Source: Chloroflexi bacterium TSY
GTDB taxonomy: Bacteria > Chloroflexota > Anaerolineae > Caldilineales > Caldilineaceae
DNA length: 64,000 bases
Reading direction: 5' to 3'
NCBI GenBank assembly: GCA_019217005.1
Contig: JAHBNG010000054.1
Coordinates: forward strand, 26,838-90,837
Below the pieces are notes generated by a model, which ran no database searches, had not been told where the DNA came from, and saw only the letters and a program-made list of their open reading frames with translations. Made by a program: the position numbers and the translations under genes. This document shows positions 38,561-49,552 of this stretch, in pieces; position 1 is the stretch's first letter; every line of letters starts with the position of its first letter.

Positions 38561-41500
38561 TCAGCCAACGTTTGCCAAATACTTCAGAACTTGCTCTTTC
38601 CGTTTCTCTTCACCAAATTCTTCATAGGTTGCCAATGCCTGTTGCCAATGCAGAATTGCTTCGTCCGGTTTGCCTTCGTGTAGTGCGACTTTCCCAAGCT
38701 CGACCAGGGCGTCTGCCTCATGATGACGCTCACGAATGGCGTGCAAGACATCGAGGGCCTGTTGTAGATAGCGGCGCGCCTGGTCATACTCCTCCAACTC
38801 ACTCATCAATTCGCCTAGATAAGAAAGAGTGCGTCCTTCGCTTGAGCGATCACCAATACTGCGATGGCTCTCCAAAGATTGTTCAAGCAATTCTTGCGAG
38901 CGTCGATAATCACCTTGGCGCTGACTGATACTTCCCATATTGCCCAAACAGGCGCTGACTCCGCGCACGTCACCAATCTGCTCACTGATCTGCAGTGACT
39001 CTTCATAATAGGCCATCGCCTGCTCCAGTTGCTCTTCTAGATCATAGAGGATTCCGAGCGAACGAAGACTATCAGATTCCAGTTTGCGTAGGTGGGCGGA
39101 GCGGGCCCGATCCAGACAGTGGCGCAGCTTGACCTGCGCTTCTACATATTTCCCTTGATTTGCCAAGCACATTCCCCAATACAACAAAACCATCGCAGCA
39201 GGTCGACCGACTTTGTCTTGATCGCTGAATCGCTCAACAAGAGACAATGTCTCCTGGGCCGTGCGAATCGCATCCGCATAACTAGCTTGCTTGAAATACA
39301 TGCGCGACTGGGCTGCAAACAGATGGGTCAATGCAAATTCTGCGTCGTTGGAGGCACTCGAGGTCCGTTTCAAATATGCCTGAATCGCCTCAATCGCAGC
39401 ACCAAAAGCTGATTCGCCTTCTGCACTCTGGCTGGTCATCACATAATAGCGCAGCAAGCCATGCGTACTCTGTACAATGGCATCAAGGTTCGTGTGCCCA
39501 ACAGCCCATTGCCATGCGGTACGAATATTATCGATACAGGTTTTTAGTTTGGCGACTGCAGAGGTCAGATCTACGCCACCAAGCGCTTCTTCTTGCGATG
39601 CAACGAGAGCCATATAATAGAGACAATGTCTCATGCCTGTCTCTCTCTTGTCGACTGCCTGATCAGCCAATTTCTCACCAGCATATTGACGCAGCATCTC
39701 ATGCATCTCAAACTGATTTGCAGTGGCGCGCCGAATCAGCGACTTGGTGAGAAGTGAGTAGAGATCCTGAGGCGTCGCATGGGCAATCTCCGCCGCAGCC
39801 TCTGGTGTAAAGCCGCCTTGGAAGACAGAAAGCCGTCGAAACAGTTGCTGTTCGTGAGGAGAAAGCAAGTTCCAGGAATTTTCAAAGACAGCGCGCAAAC
39901 TGCGATGGCGTTCTGGAACGTCGCGCATGGAAGTTGAAAGAAAGTCCAGGCTCGCTTGAATCTGGTGTGCTATCTGTCTGCATGAATGTGTGCGAATACA
40001 AGCTGCGGCCAACTCAACTGCGAGTGGAACCCCTTCGACCAAGCGGCAAATTGTCGCCGTGCTTACTGCCGTTTTGGGAGAGATGGCAAATGTCGATTGG
40101 ATGCGCTGAGCTGACTGCTGAAACAGCATCAGGGCACCAAAATCCATCAGATTTTGCTCCTCTAAAAAAATATCAGATTCACTGTCCGGCTCGGATTCAT
40201 TCAGATTCAGTGGTGGATGGCTCATTCCCTCGACATCCAGGATCCATTCGGCTCGCAGATGCAGTGCTTCCCGCGACGTGACAAGCACCTTGACATCCGG
40301 CGCATTCTGTACGAGCTCGACAATAAACTCTGTGGCATGTTCCTGTTCAGAGAGCAAGTGCTCATAATTGTCCAAAATCAGCAAGAGCTCTTTATTTTGC
40401 AAAGATTGAATCAGATAAGCGAGCCGCGCCTCCTCGCTCACGGCACGGCTTGGGAATTCCAGATCAAGTCCATCGGCTATGGCGCTAGTCAAGAATGCAA
40501 CCGACGCAATCGGTGCCAACGGAATAAAGGCCACACCATCTGCAAACTCTTCCGCTTTTTCCCGCGCAGCTTGCAATGCCAAACGTGACTTGCCAACACC
40601 GCCCGGTCCCAGCAACGTCAGCAAGTGACAATCTGGGTTGTCCAGCCGCTCGCTGATGGTTGCCAGTTCGTCATAGCGATCAACGAAGGGTGTATGTTGA
40701 ATTGGGAGGTTGAGGATTCGAGACTCGGAAGCTGAAGTAACAGATCGGTGAAGACGGTCCGAATTTGGCGCGTTCTGTGCGTCTAAAGAGTTGGTATGGA
40801 TCAGCTCCGCCAGTTCTTGTGTAGTCGCATCCGGCGCTACGCCCAACTCGTCATGCAAAATGCGCTGGCAACTTACAAATTGCGCCATTGCTTCAGGTTG
40901 ACGACCATCTAGCGCAAGTGCCACCATAGCCTGACGGTGCGCCTGTTCACGAAAGGAGTCGATTTCGAGCTGACGCCATGCGTATTGATAGGCTGCCTCA
41001 TAGCTGGTCTGCCAAATGTGGTGTTCAGCCAACGCATCTAAGGTTTTCAGTACCTCACGTCGAAACCACTCTCGCTGTAAAAGTGCCCACTCTTCAAACG
41101 ATTCGCTGTCGGCCGCCAGACCAGTCAGAAAATCACCCCGATAGAGTTCAACAGCAGTTGCGAGCTTCTGACAACAGCGCCGACACTGGATCAGCTCTTG
41201 ATGCTGGTGCTGGTTACACTCTTGCAATATGTTGGTGAGATCAACGGCATCAACATCCACACCCAACTTTGACTGAAACTGAACTTCTCGTCGCGTTACC
41301 AGAAACGGAGATTGGATGACACCTGCTTCGTTCAAAGCCCGCTGAAGACGGGTGAGCGATTGACGCAGGTTCTGACGCGCCACGCCCGGAGGACGCGCTG
41401 GCCAGAGCAGCTCGGCTAGCGTTTCACGCGCATGGCGCTGGTTGGATTCCAGGCCCAGATAAGCGATTAAAGCTTGAATTTTGTCGGAGGTCAATCTTGG

Positions 41501-41572
41501 AATGGGGACGTTGTTGTACGTAATGCTGAAGGGGCCAAGAAGAGCGATGTTTAGCGAATGCATAGACTTCAT
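38561..41572 (-). CDS. AfsR-like SARP/NB-ARC/TPR transcriptional regulator
   Basis: About 1003 residues. The N-terminal winged-helix DNA-binding domain (ALLGPFSITYNNVPIPRL...SDKIQALIAYLGL) and BTAD domain (VELYRGDFLTGLAADSESFEEW...CQRILHDELGVAPDATTQEL) are typical of SARP regulators. A central NTPase carries Walker A LLGPGGVGKSRLA near 325 and Walker B LLLILDNYEHLL near 400. C-terminal TPR repeats (AMAYYEESLQISEQIGDVRGVSACLGNMGSI and similar) sense a partner or signal. ATG 41572 is preferred over the upstream 41596. The protein is divergent from the surface-protein cluster that follows and may control it, but no target site is identifiable. Confidence 0.9.
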   Translation of the reverse strand: MKSMHSLNIALLGPFSITYNNVPIPRLTSDKIQALIAYLGLESNQRHARETLAELLWPARPPGVARQNLRQSLTRLQRALNEAGVIQSPFLVTRREVQFQSKLGVDVDAVDLTNILQECNQHQHQELIQCRRCCQKLATAVELYRGDFLTGLAADSESFEEWALLQREWFRREVLKTLDALAEHHIWQTSYEAAYQYAWRQLEIDSFREQAHRQAMVALALDGRQPEAMAQFVSCQRILHDELGVAPDATTQELAELIHTNSLDAQNAPNSDRLHRSVTSASESRILNLPIQHTPFVDRYDELATISERLDNPDCHLLTLLGPGGVGKSRLALQAAREKAEEFADGVAFIPLAPIASVAFLTSAIADGLDLEFPSRAVSEEARLAYLIQSLQNKELLLILDNYEHLLSEQEHATEFIVELVQNAPDVKVLVTSREALHLRAEWILDVEGMSHPPLNLNESEPDSESDIFLEEQNLMDFGALMLFQQSAQRIQSTFAISPKTAVSTATICRLVEGVPLAVELAAACIRTHSCRQIAHQIQASLDFLSTSMRDVPERHRSLRAVFENSWNLLSPHEQQLFRRLSVFQGGFTPEAAAEIAHATPQDLYSLLTKSLIRRATANQFEMHEMLRQYAGEKLADQAVDKRETGMRHCLYYMALVASQEEALGGVDLTSAVAKLKTCIDNIRTAWQWAVGHTNLDAIVQSTHGLLRYYVMTSQSAEGESAFGAAIEAIQAYLKRTSSASNDAEFALTHLFAAQSRMYFKQASYADAIRTAQETLSLVERFSDQDKVGRPAAMVLLYWGMCLANQGKYVEAQVKLRHCLDRARSAHLRKLESDSLRSLGILYDLEEQLEQAMAYYEESLQISEQIGDVRGVSACLGNMGSISQRQGDYRRSQELLEQSLESHRSIGDRSSEGRTLSYLGELMSELEEYDQARRYLQQALDVLHAIRERHHEADALVELGKVALHEGKPDEAILHWQQALATYEEFGEEKRKEQVLKYLANVG

Positions 41573-41596
41573 GCTATTGTGAGTGCATATTGTCAA

Positions 41597-42008
41597 TTTC
41601 GTGTTCTATAGAATTTGATGTGTGTTGTATGTTTTCTTTTCATTATCTCTTCCTACTTTGAAAATCTTCGGACCATCGCTCAGGATCGGGACGATAAGCT
41701 GTGACGACAACGGCTGGGGATATCTTACCTTTTTGTTCCTACTAGTCCAAATCGGCAAGAAGCAGAAAAAAATGTATCTGCTAAATCAAGTTCGCCTTGC
41801 TTGAATTATAGATTTACTGAGTCTATCGTATCTCCAGTCACGTTCCAGTCACGCTTCTCCAATAAAATGCAGACAATCCTTAAGTCTCTTCGTTTCCTTC
41901 ATGGTAAAATGGTTCCTCTTTGTCAACTACGTGAGCAGCGCTGCGTTAGCGCTAATGCTATTGCACCACAAAGACAATTTTGTAAAAATATCTGGAGTAC
42001 CAAATATT
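41597..42008. other. 412-bp gap without a gene
   Basis: Open frames here do not look coding. This is the shared upstream region of the divergent SARP regulator and the giant secreted protein, so promoters for both are expected, but no clear minus 35/minus 10 pair was identified. Confidence 0.4.
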
Positions 42009-45000
42009 ATGAAACCCTTTTGCACCTCAATCCTTGCCATCTTTTTGAATTCATTGATCGTTGTGTCCCTTTTCGCTATCGCACCTGCCACAGCAAGTGC
42101 AGCAGAATTCAGCGCTGTCGTGAACGATGCAACGTCCACTGGAGAAGCACTCACCGATCCAGATGCCGACCCCAACACCTGCATCGACGTTGGTGCAGGT
42201 ATTTTCATTAGCGCAACCGCCTTGAGCATGTTGCCCATCAAGAATATTTCAGTCATATTTGATCTGATTGCCCACTCTGCCAATTTGGGACTAAAACATT
42301 GCGTTCCTGTCCTAACGGTACCACCCAATAAAGCGATCGATCCACTCGATCCTCCCTCTGGCGTGACTGTGAGTGATAACAAGTGCGCTGTGGCCATGCG
42401 CATCCCGCTGCCGCAAAGCGCTCTCGATCAACTGATTCTGGACAAGCAGATCATCGATCTCGTCGTCAACGATCCGACAATCGAGCTACCAATTGAATTT
42501 GCGCTCGAACTGCGCAAAGCGCTCGATAGTGAATATGGCCATCTTTCGAACCAACTGACTGGCGAATATTCTAACATCATGGGCATTACCTTGCCTTTTC
42601 TCTCGCCAGCCAGCCAGGCATCCTACTGGGGCGATGTGGGCAAACCTGGCATCAAGCACTTCAATTCAGATGTTCTGATTGCGCTTGAGCATGGTGGGGA
42701 ACGGCTCGATAAGAACAAGGTCGAGTTTCAGACGGGTTCACACTCGCTGCGCTGGACCGCAGATACCCTGATCGAAGGGGCAGACCTCGTCTGGATTCCT
42801 GATCTCAGCAATGTTGGGCCTTGGGAAAAACCAGCCAAGAAAAAGACCTTCAAAGAGACGGTCAAAGGCTGGATCAAGGCCGCGAAAAAGGCCGCCAAGG
42901 ATACCTATACAGATATTGCCAAAAACGGCGCCAAAAAAACCAAGAAGAAGATCGCAAAAGCTGGCAAGAACAAACTCCGCAAACAAGCCATCACAAGCGC
43001 GGTTGGATATGTGTTGGACAACTACTTTCTAGCTGGTTACACCCACAACGTCACCTCCCGTGACGTGCAATTTCTCTACATCATCGATCACAACGCGCCA
43101 ACCATCACAGGCAACGAACCCATCCAGGTCGAGGCGTTGGAGCCAGGAGGCATCACTTCTGGTCGACATATCCACAAGCTGATGGAGCTTATTGTCGTAA
43201 CCGATGATTGTGACCTGGATCCAACACTGCGCTACAGCACACCCCGCTTTTGGCCCCTCAGCCTGCAAGAGGACGGCAGTAGTATCCCATCTGAGATCAT
43301 CTGGCGCGCCGAGGACAATGGTGCTGCAACCGCAACAGGTGGACGCAACAAAACAGAAGCGACTCAACAAGTAATGGTCGTTGACACCAAACCACCCATC
43401 GTCGTTGCCCCCCCCGCCCGTGATCATGGAAGTTAATGCGTCCGAAACGGTCAGCGTCTCACTCGGCATGGCCCAGGTCTTTGATGTAGCCGATCTGCGT
43501 CCCACCATCACCAACGATGCGCCAGAGCAATTTACACAAGGCGTCTATCGCATCAACTGGCAGGCTACCGATTTTTCCAAGAATGTCTCCGAAGCGACCA
43601 AAGACACCGTCCAGATCGTCAACCTGAAAGAACCAGGCACCAACAAGCTCCCGATTGCATTCGACCAGGTCGGCACGGATGCCATCGAAGCGACATCGTA
43701 CGAACCAATCTCGATCACTGTACGCGGTCAGGATGGCAATGCTGTGCCCGACCCGCTTTGGTTCTCCATCGAACAACAGCCTGAGAATGGCTTCTTTATT
43801 GCACCGCTTTATCCCTACTTTATTGATGACTATCGCATGACGGCTCGCTATAGCCCACAAATTGCAGCAACCAAAGGGGAGAGCTTTGCCTGGGAACTGG
43901 CTGCTGACCCGCAGAAGATGCTTGATTATGTGAAGGAACTCTGTGAAGAAGATATCCGGCGCACTGACCTGCCAAAAGATTTTGTCTCGCTCAATCCTGG
44001 CAGCGAATATATGGCCGTCGATGATGACGGCTATACCTACATCTATGACTCCTATTACAAAAAGTGTTCCCACGGCGGCAGTACTGTGTCGCCAAACGGT
44101 CCGCCCCGCATCTCGCTTTGGGATCCAGAAGGAGCGTTTGTTGGCAGCATCGACATCTCTAACAGCAGCACGCCTGTGACCGACATTAAGTTTGATCTAG
44201 GGCGAGGCTACATCTTCGTTGTAACCAACAACAGCGCCAGCAATTTCAGCTACATCACCCTCTATCGCATCAACCGGGACAACAGCGCCGAACCATTCGA
44301 ACTCATCAACTCATTTGACCTGATGAACCAGATCGAAGATACGCCTGACAATCGCCGTTTCCAATTCCATGATGCGAATTCTGCTGTGTTGGATTCCAAT
44401 GGCGTCCTCTATGTCTTGAGTCGCGCGCCTGAGCAAGGACTTGCCGTTTTCCAACTCACGGGTGATGAGCGCAAACCTCTGCGATTGATGACCCATCTCG
44501 TAGAGAATATCGTCAATCGCTATGACAATGCCGGCATCGACCTGCGCTTTCTCAGCAACCTGGCCCTCGACTCTGAAAACAATCTCTACTTCTTCGCTCT
44601 GCATGACACATTGCCAGACGGACGTCGCATCCGAACTGCCCGTATCTATAAATTTGGTGCCGCGAAGGTGAACGATGACGGCACGATCCAGCCTGGCGAG
44701 TTTATCGGCTGGTTGGGCAAATGTGATAGTGGCCCTGACTGCGACTACATCAACCAACGCAGCATCGGTTACAGCTGTACCGATGCAACCTGCCTAATCG
44801 ATGAGGGAAGCAGCGGCACGGGGACACGCGCTGGTCAATTTGGCGGAACCGATGTCAGCTATAAAAACGTGGCGATTGCAATTGATCCCAACGACGTGCT
44901 CTACATTACCGACTACGAGAATCAACGGGTGCAGCGCTTCTCCCCCGAAGGCTATTTTGCTGGGGACGCGACCTCGACGGGAGACGGCAGCGGGTTCGTA

Positions 45001-47334
45001 CTGGGCGATTTTGGCCGCCCCGACAACATTGCCGACAACAAAAGCAGCTTCTACGTGATGGATGGCTACAATGAAATTGTTCATGTCTTCGACGCCGCGG
45101 TGATCCACGGTATCGACGAACGATCAGCCTGGGTTGAATATCAATCCGAGAACAACTTTGTCGGCACAGATCGCTTCACCTTCAGCGCAACGGACGGCTT
45201 CCGCACCCGGGATGGCGACTTGCTCTCCAGCCGACCTGCCACAGTCGAGATCAACGTCAGCCGCAACTTCCGTCCACCCAAGGCCACGGCGGGTCTGGCC
45301 ATCAGCATGACCGAAGACATGCCGGCCAACCTGGTTTTGAGTGGTTACGATTTAGACGAAGATCTGGACACCCTTACCTTCCAAGTAGATAGTCAACCAA
45401 CTGAAGGCACACTCACGGGAACCGCGCCAAATCTGACCTACACCCCAAGGGCCGACTATGCAGGTATCGACCGCTTTACCTTTACCGTGAGCGACGGTCG
45501 CTTCACCTCTGAGCCTGAGGAATTTGTGATAGATATCCTCCCCGTCAACGACCCGCCGACCATCTCATCCAGCACCACGTCTCTCAAAGCAGGTGTTGGC
45601 TATCCCTTGGTTTTTGACGCAACAATCATCGATGCTGAAATAGAGGATCCATTAACAGTTCAAGTCAACTGGGGAGATGGCGTTGTCGAGAATCAAGGTG
45701 AACCGCGGGAGGATGGCACGGTAACTGGTCCATTGCTCGAGGAGAGCGGCACTGTGACGCGCACGCTGCGTGGGGCACATGTTTACAACAATCCCGGCCC
45801 CGTTCAACTCGTGGCTACCGTAACCGATAGCGCCGGTGCACAGGCTCGCGTCACCCTTCCTGTGACCGTTGAAGCAATGGCCGATTTAGCCATCGAACGC
45901 CGCGGCACCAATGCTGTGTCACTCGCTCGCTCGGCACTTTCCTACGAATTAGCCATCATCAATCGTGCACCAGAAAGTGGGGGGACAATAGGAACAGGAA
46001 TTGTCGTCAAGGAATCTCTTGGCGACGGGTTGACCTATCGCCTGGCCACAACCAATAGCGGCATCTGCAATGCATCGGGTCAAACCCTCAACTGCACGCT
46101 GGATCCGCTGGCATCCGATGCAACAACACTGATTCGCATTGTGGTGGATGCTGCAACAAGTCTTGCCATCGGAGAAGAGAGAGCGAGCCGCGCCGAGGTA
46201 AATGCAACCCAATCGGATCCCTTCCCAGAAAACAACATCGCCGAGGAGTCCATCACCATGCTGCCAGTGGCTGACTTTCTGGTCGACTCCTTCCGTGAGG
46301 GCAACGATGCTCAACCCGGCGATGGTCTCTGTTTGACGAGTGACGGTCAATGTACTGTTCGGGCGGCTGTACAGGAAGCCAACGCTTTACCAGGCAAGCA
46401 ATCCATCGCACTTGGGCGTGAGACCTATGCACTCAATTTGGACGCAAACACAGTTCTAGCGGCCTACTTTGGCGCAGTCGACCTGACTCCAGAGGACGCA
46501 TCGCTGACGGGCGATCTAGATGTCACCGACGATCTTGAAATCATTGGCCTCAATGCAGAAGAGACGATCCTCAACGCCAACGACCACGATCGGGTGATCG
46601 AAGTACTGAACGGTGCCACACTCACCTTGCGAGATTTGACGTTGACAGGCGGTGCCGCGCTCAATGACGATGATGGCGGTGGATTGCGCAACGTTGGAAG
46701 TACGGTCATCTTGCACAATGTCTCAGTGAACAGCAACCGTGCGGGCAGCGGCGGCGGCATTCAGAATCAGGGTAACTTGACGCTGGAAAATGTGACCATC
46801 AGCGGAAATCAAGCTGGCACAGGTGGCGGACTTCAGGCGTTGGGCGGCGATGCTTTTCTGCAGAATGTGACAATGATGGGCAACACGGCTTCTTCCGCGG
46901 GCGGTGGCATCAACAGCGGGAATGGCAACGATGTGCGCCTTGTCAGTACAATTCTGGTGGGCAACGCCGCCCCCATTGGTCCAAACTGCGGTGCCAGCTT
47001 CCGTTCAGAAGGCCACAACCTGCTTGACATTCTGAGCGACTGTTCCGTTTTAGGCGAAACAACCACAAACATCATTGCGAGCAATGCCTTGGATAGCATG
47101 AGTACGCTCATCCGCAATCAGAGCAGCACCCATCAACACGAAATGACCACCGCTAACCCTGCTGTGGACAGAGGTCGCTGTGACCTCTCTCGTGACCAGC
47201 GTGGCACAAAGCGTCCACAGGGAGATGGTTGCGATATCGGGGCGGTTGAGCTATTGGAGAGCATTGATGAACCGGAGCCTGAGCCAAATCCAGGGGGACA
47301 GCGGGTCGTCTTTTTGCCTTTCGTGACCAGATGA
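42009..47334 (+). pseudogene. Giant secreted multidomain protein, frame break at C8 run
   Basis: Signal peptide (ILAIFLNSLIVVSLFAIAPATASAA). The first frame ends at 43436. The second frame continues the same protein after a one-base shift in C8 (43408-43415), joining VVAPP to PVIMEVNASETVSVSLG. Total about 1775 residues. In order: a unique domain; a lysine-rich stretch at about 276-328; HYR-like domains around 370-520; an NHL-type propeller around 640-1030 (VAIAIDPNDVLYITDYENQRV); a cadherin-like domain near 1090; a PKD-like domain; a DUF11-like domain near 1290; then a CSLREA start (GDGLCLTSDGQCTVRAAVQEA) and right-handed beta-helix (GGGIQNQGNLTLENVTISGN). Tail VVFLPFVTR. Likely an adhesin or envelope protein. 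The C run may be phase-variable or an error. Confidence 0.78.
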
Positions 47335-47498
47335 GTGCTCTCTGAAAAATCAACGCATCGTCTTCTGCCTGGAAGTTCGTACTCTAATGGGGCTTCGAGA
47401 TCCACAGGATCTGAATTTCCAGGCCGAGCGCCGACTGAGATTTGTTCCAAACAACCCTCTGCAGATAGGACGCCCTTAAATTTGGGACAATCAACTAT

Positions 47499-47550
47499 CA
47501 GTAGACCGCAGTGGAGTCGCCATGCATGGCGACTCCACTGCGGTCTACTG
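47499..47550. repeat. Perfect 52-bp palindrome
   Basis: CAGTAGACCGCAGTGGAGTC and its exact complement meet at CATGCATG with no unpaired loop. Flanks CTAT and ATAG extend it with one extra base. No T-run follows. The rest of 47335-48116 holds no gene. Confidence 0.85.
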
Positions 47551-47762
47551 ACTATAGTATTCATTCGCTGTCTACCGTCTAGATTCAGTACCGGTTCAAC
47601 AAATTCTCACCTTCTCACCGACCCCTCTTCACCCCCTTTTCCTTTAAGCAACCCTCGGGCTTGTCACACAGGCAGGAACGTCTGCAAGACGTCAGCAGAG
47701 TGGTCATATTAGCGTCAGGAATCCTCTCTTTTGTCGAGTTATTATTCTAATAGAGAAGTCCC

Positions 47763-47828
47763 TTAAACTTCGTACTTTCGCAGCATTTTTTACGCTGGCA
47801 GAATTGCGGACGAAAGTACGAAGTTTAA
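47763..47828. repeat. Inverted repeat with perfect 18-bp arms
   Basis: TTAAACTTCGTACTTTCG and CGAAAGTACGAAGTTTAA around a 30-base spacer. Same outer arm as 32576-32627, so a dispersed family is likely. Confidence 0.7.
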
Positions 47829-48116
47829 ATTATGTGACTATCATGTAGGAATGAGAACTAAATAAATTCAGTAAGTTGTGCACGTCATTCTCGAGTGAAG
47901 CGAAGAATTTATGTGTAACTTATTGAATTTTGGTTCCTACGACAAAGATTCTATGTTGATCCGCAAAAGGCCTATCTAAATCTTTTATCAACTTTAGAGT
48001 ATCCAACGGCTCGTTCCATCTGTATTTAGGGTAGACGGAGAAGTTGCTCTTAGTCTATTGCGGTAAACAAAGAACAAAATATATGGATTTTGATGCCATG
48101 AAAGAGGAAACCCCCG

Positions 48117-49544
48117 ATGAAAAACTCACAAAACCAGAAGTATTGCCTGTGTGATATCAATAGAATTAGAACGAATTTTCTGAATCGTTTAGAGATCAAG
48201 CAAGCATGGATGATCATAATGGCTTGTGCTGCCCTTCTGTTTTTGCAAGCACAAATTGCCAATGCTCAAGATCAACCGTTACCAGAGACAGGAAATAGCG
48301 TAACGGCTTCATTTCAAGAACAGCTCGATACAAACAGTCCCTATATTATCGGTGGCTCGGACGCTGAGCCAGGTGAATGGCCCTGGCAGGTGGCGCTGGT
48401 CTATGGGTATTATGGCAATGCCTTTGAGGGACAATTTTGTGGTGGTTCGCTGATTGCGTCCGATTGGGTACTCACCGCCGCTCACACAGTGAGCGGCCCA
48501 TCCCCCAGTGAGATAGATGCCGTCATTGGCAGAACGGATTTGAGGGCGGACGCTGGCGAGCGTATCGCTGTTGCAGAGATCATGGTTCATTCTAAATATA
48601 GTCCGGGTAGCTCCTATGATCCGGATCTGAATCATGATGTTGCATTGCTACGACTTGCTGAACCGTCTACCCAGACACCGATTGCTCTTTACAACCCTAA
48701 AGATGAACCGAATGAGTTGCGCTTTCTGAATGCGACGGTTACAGGTTGGGGGTATACATCCTACAGCAGTTATTATGGCACTCTCAATCCGATCCTGCAA
48801 GAGCTCACCTTACCACTCGTCTCTCACGAGACATGCAATAGCAATGAGGCATATGCTGGAATCGTCAGCGAAAACATGCTCTGTGCGGGCTACCAGAAGG
48901 GCGTCAAAGGCGCGTGTTATGGCGATAGCGGTGGGCCATTGATGGTTTATGATGAAGATGATGCTCAGTGGTTACAGGTTGGGATTGTCAGCTGGGGAGA
49001 GGGCTGTGCCGAGGCAAATAAATATGATGTCTATACCAGAGTTGCCCAGTGCAGCCCATGGGCCTTAGGTTGTGTAGAGAATGTGCATTCATCCGCGTGC
49101 ACTGGTGGTGATTCTTATGAGCCAGACAACGCAGTCGAAGAGGCCACGCTGCTGACCTTGAATGAACCTCAAGAGCACAATTTCCATCAGCTGTCGGATG
49201 TAGATTGGTTTCACTTTCAGGCAGAGGTGAATCGAGCTTATCAGATCGAGACAATGTCGGTTCAAAAGGATACGCCGGCCGCAGATACATCGAGCTTAGA
49301 TAGTGAACAAATTGATGCTGATACCTACCTTTGGCTATACAGTCAAAATGGGCTTTCTGCGCTTGCAGCAGATGACGATAGCGGCATCGGCAAGGGGTCA
49401 CGCATCCTCTGGGTTGCCCCTCAAGCTGGTCGTTATTACGTTGCCGTGAATTCAGTCAGCAACGTTTCAGACGATCATGAAGCCTACTCGATCACGATCC
49501 GCAAAATGAACGTCGTATTCGCTCCTGTGCTATTGCAGAAATAA
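48117..49544 (+). CDS. Secreted S1 serine protease with C-terminal PPC domain
   Basis: Chymotrypsin-fold protease. Signal segment near 31-50 (WMIIMACAALLFLQAQIANA), activation site YIIGGSDAEPGEWPWQVAL, triad H123 (LTAAHTV), D174 (NHDVALLRL) and S271 (CYGDSGGPL). In chymotrypsin numbering the pocket base residue 189 is glycine (KGACYGDSGG), and residue 226 is aspartate (D304, NKYDVYT). This Gly189/Asp226 pair is that of crab collagenase rather than trypsin. A pre-peptidase C-terminal domain (DVDWFHFQAEVNRAYQIET) follows, and the chain ends VVFAPVLLQK. AGAGGAAA lies before the ATG. It is convergent with a C13-like protease 8 bp away. Confidence 0.9.
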   Translation: MKNSQNQKYCLCDINRIRTNFLNRLEIKQAWMIIMACAALLFLQAQIANAQDQPLPETGNSVTASFQEQLDTNSPYIIGGSDAEPGEWPWQVALVYGYYGNAFEGQFCGGSLIASDWVLTAAHTVSGPSPSEIDAVIGRTDLRADAGERIAVAEIMVHSKYSPGSSYDPDLNHDVALLRLAEPSTQTPIALYNPKDEPNELRFLNATVTGWGYTSYSSYYGTLNPILQELTLPLVSHETCNSNEAYAGIVSENMLCAGYQKGVKGACYGDSGGPLMVYDEDDAQWLQVGIVSWGEGCAEANKYDVYTRVAQCSPWALGCVENVHSSACTGGDSYEPDNAVEEATLLTLNEPQEHNFHQLSDVDWFHFQAEVNRAYQIETMSVQKDTPAADTSSLDSEQIDADTYLWLYSQNGLSALAADDDSGIGKGSRILWVAPQAGRYYVAVNSVSNVSDDHEAYSITIRKMNVVFAPVLLQK

Positions 49545-49552
49545 AATAGACA

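Noticed and set aside
47335..47712. 125-codon frame after the giant secreted protein
   Set aside because: It runs through the perfect palindrome and has no ribosome site or recognisable features.
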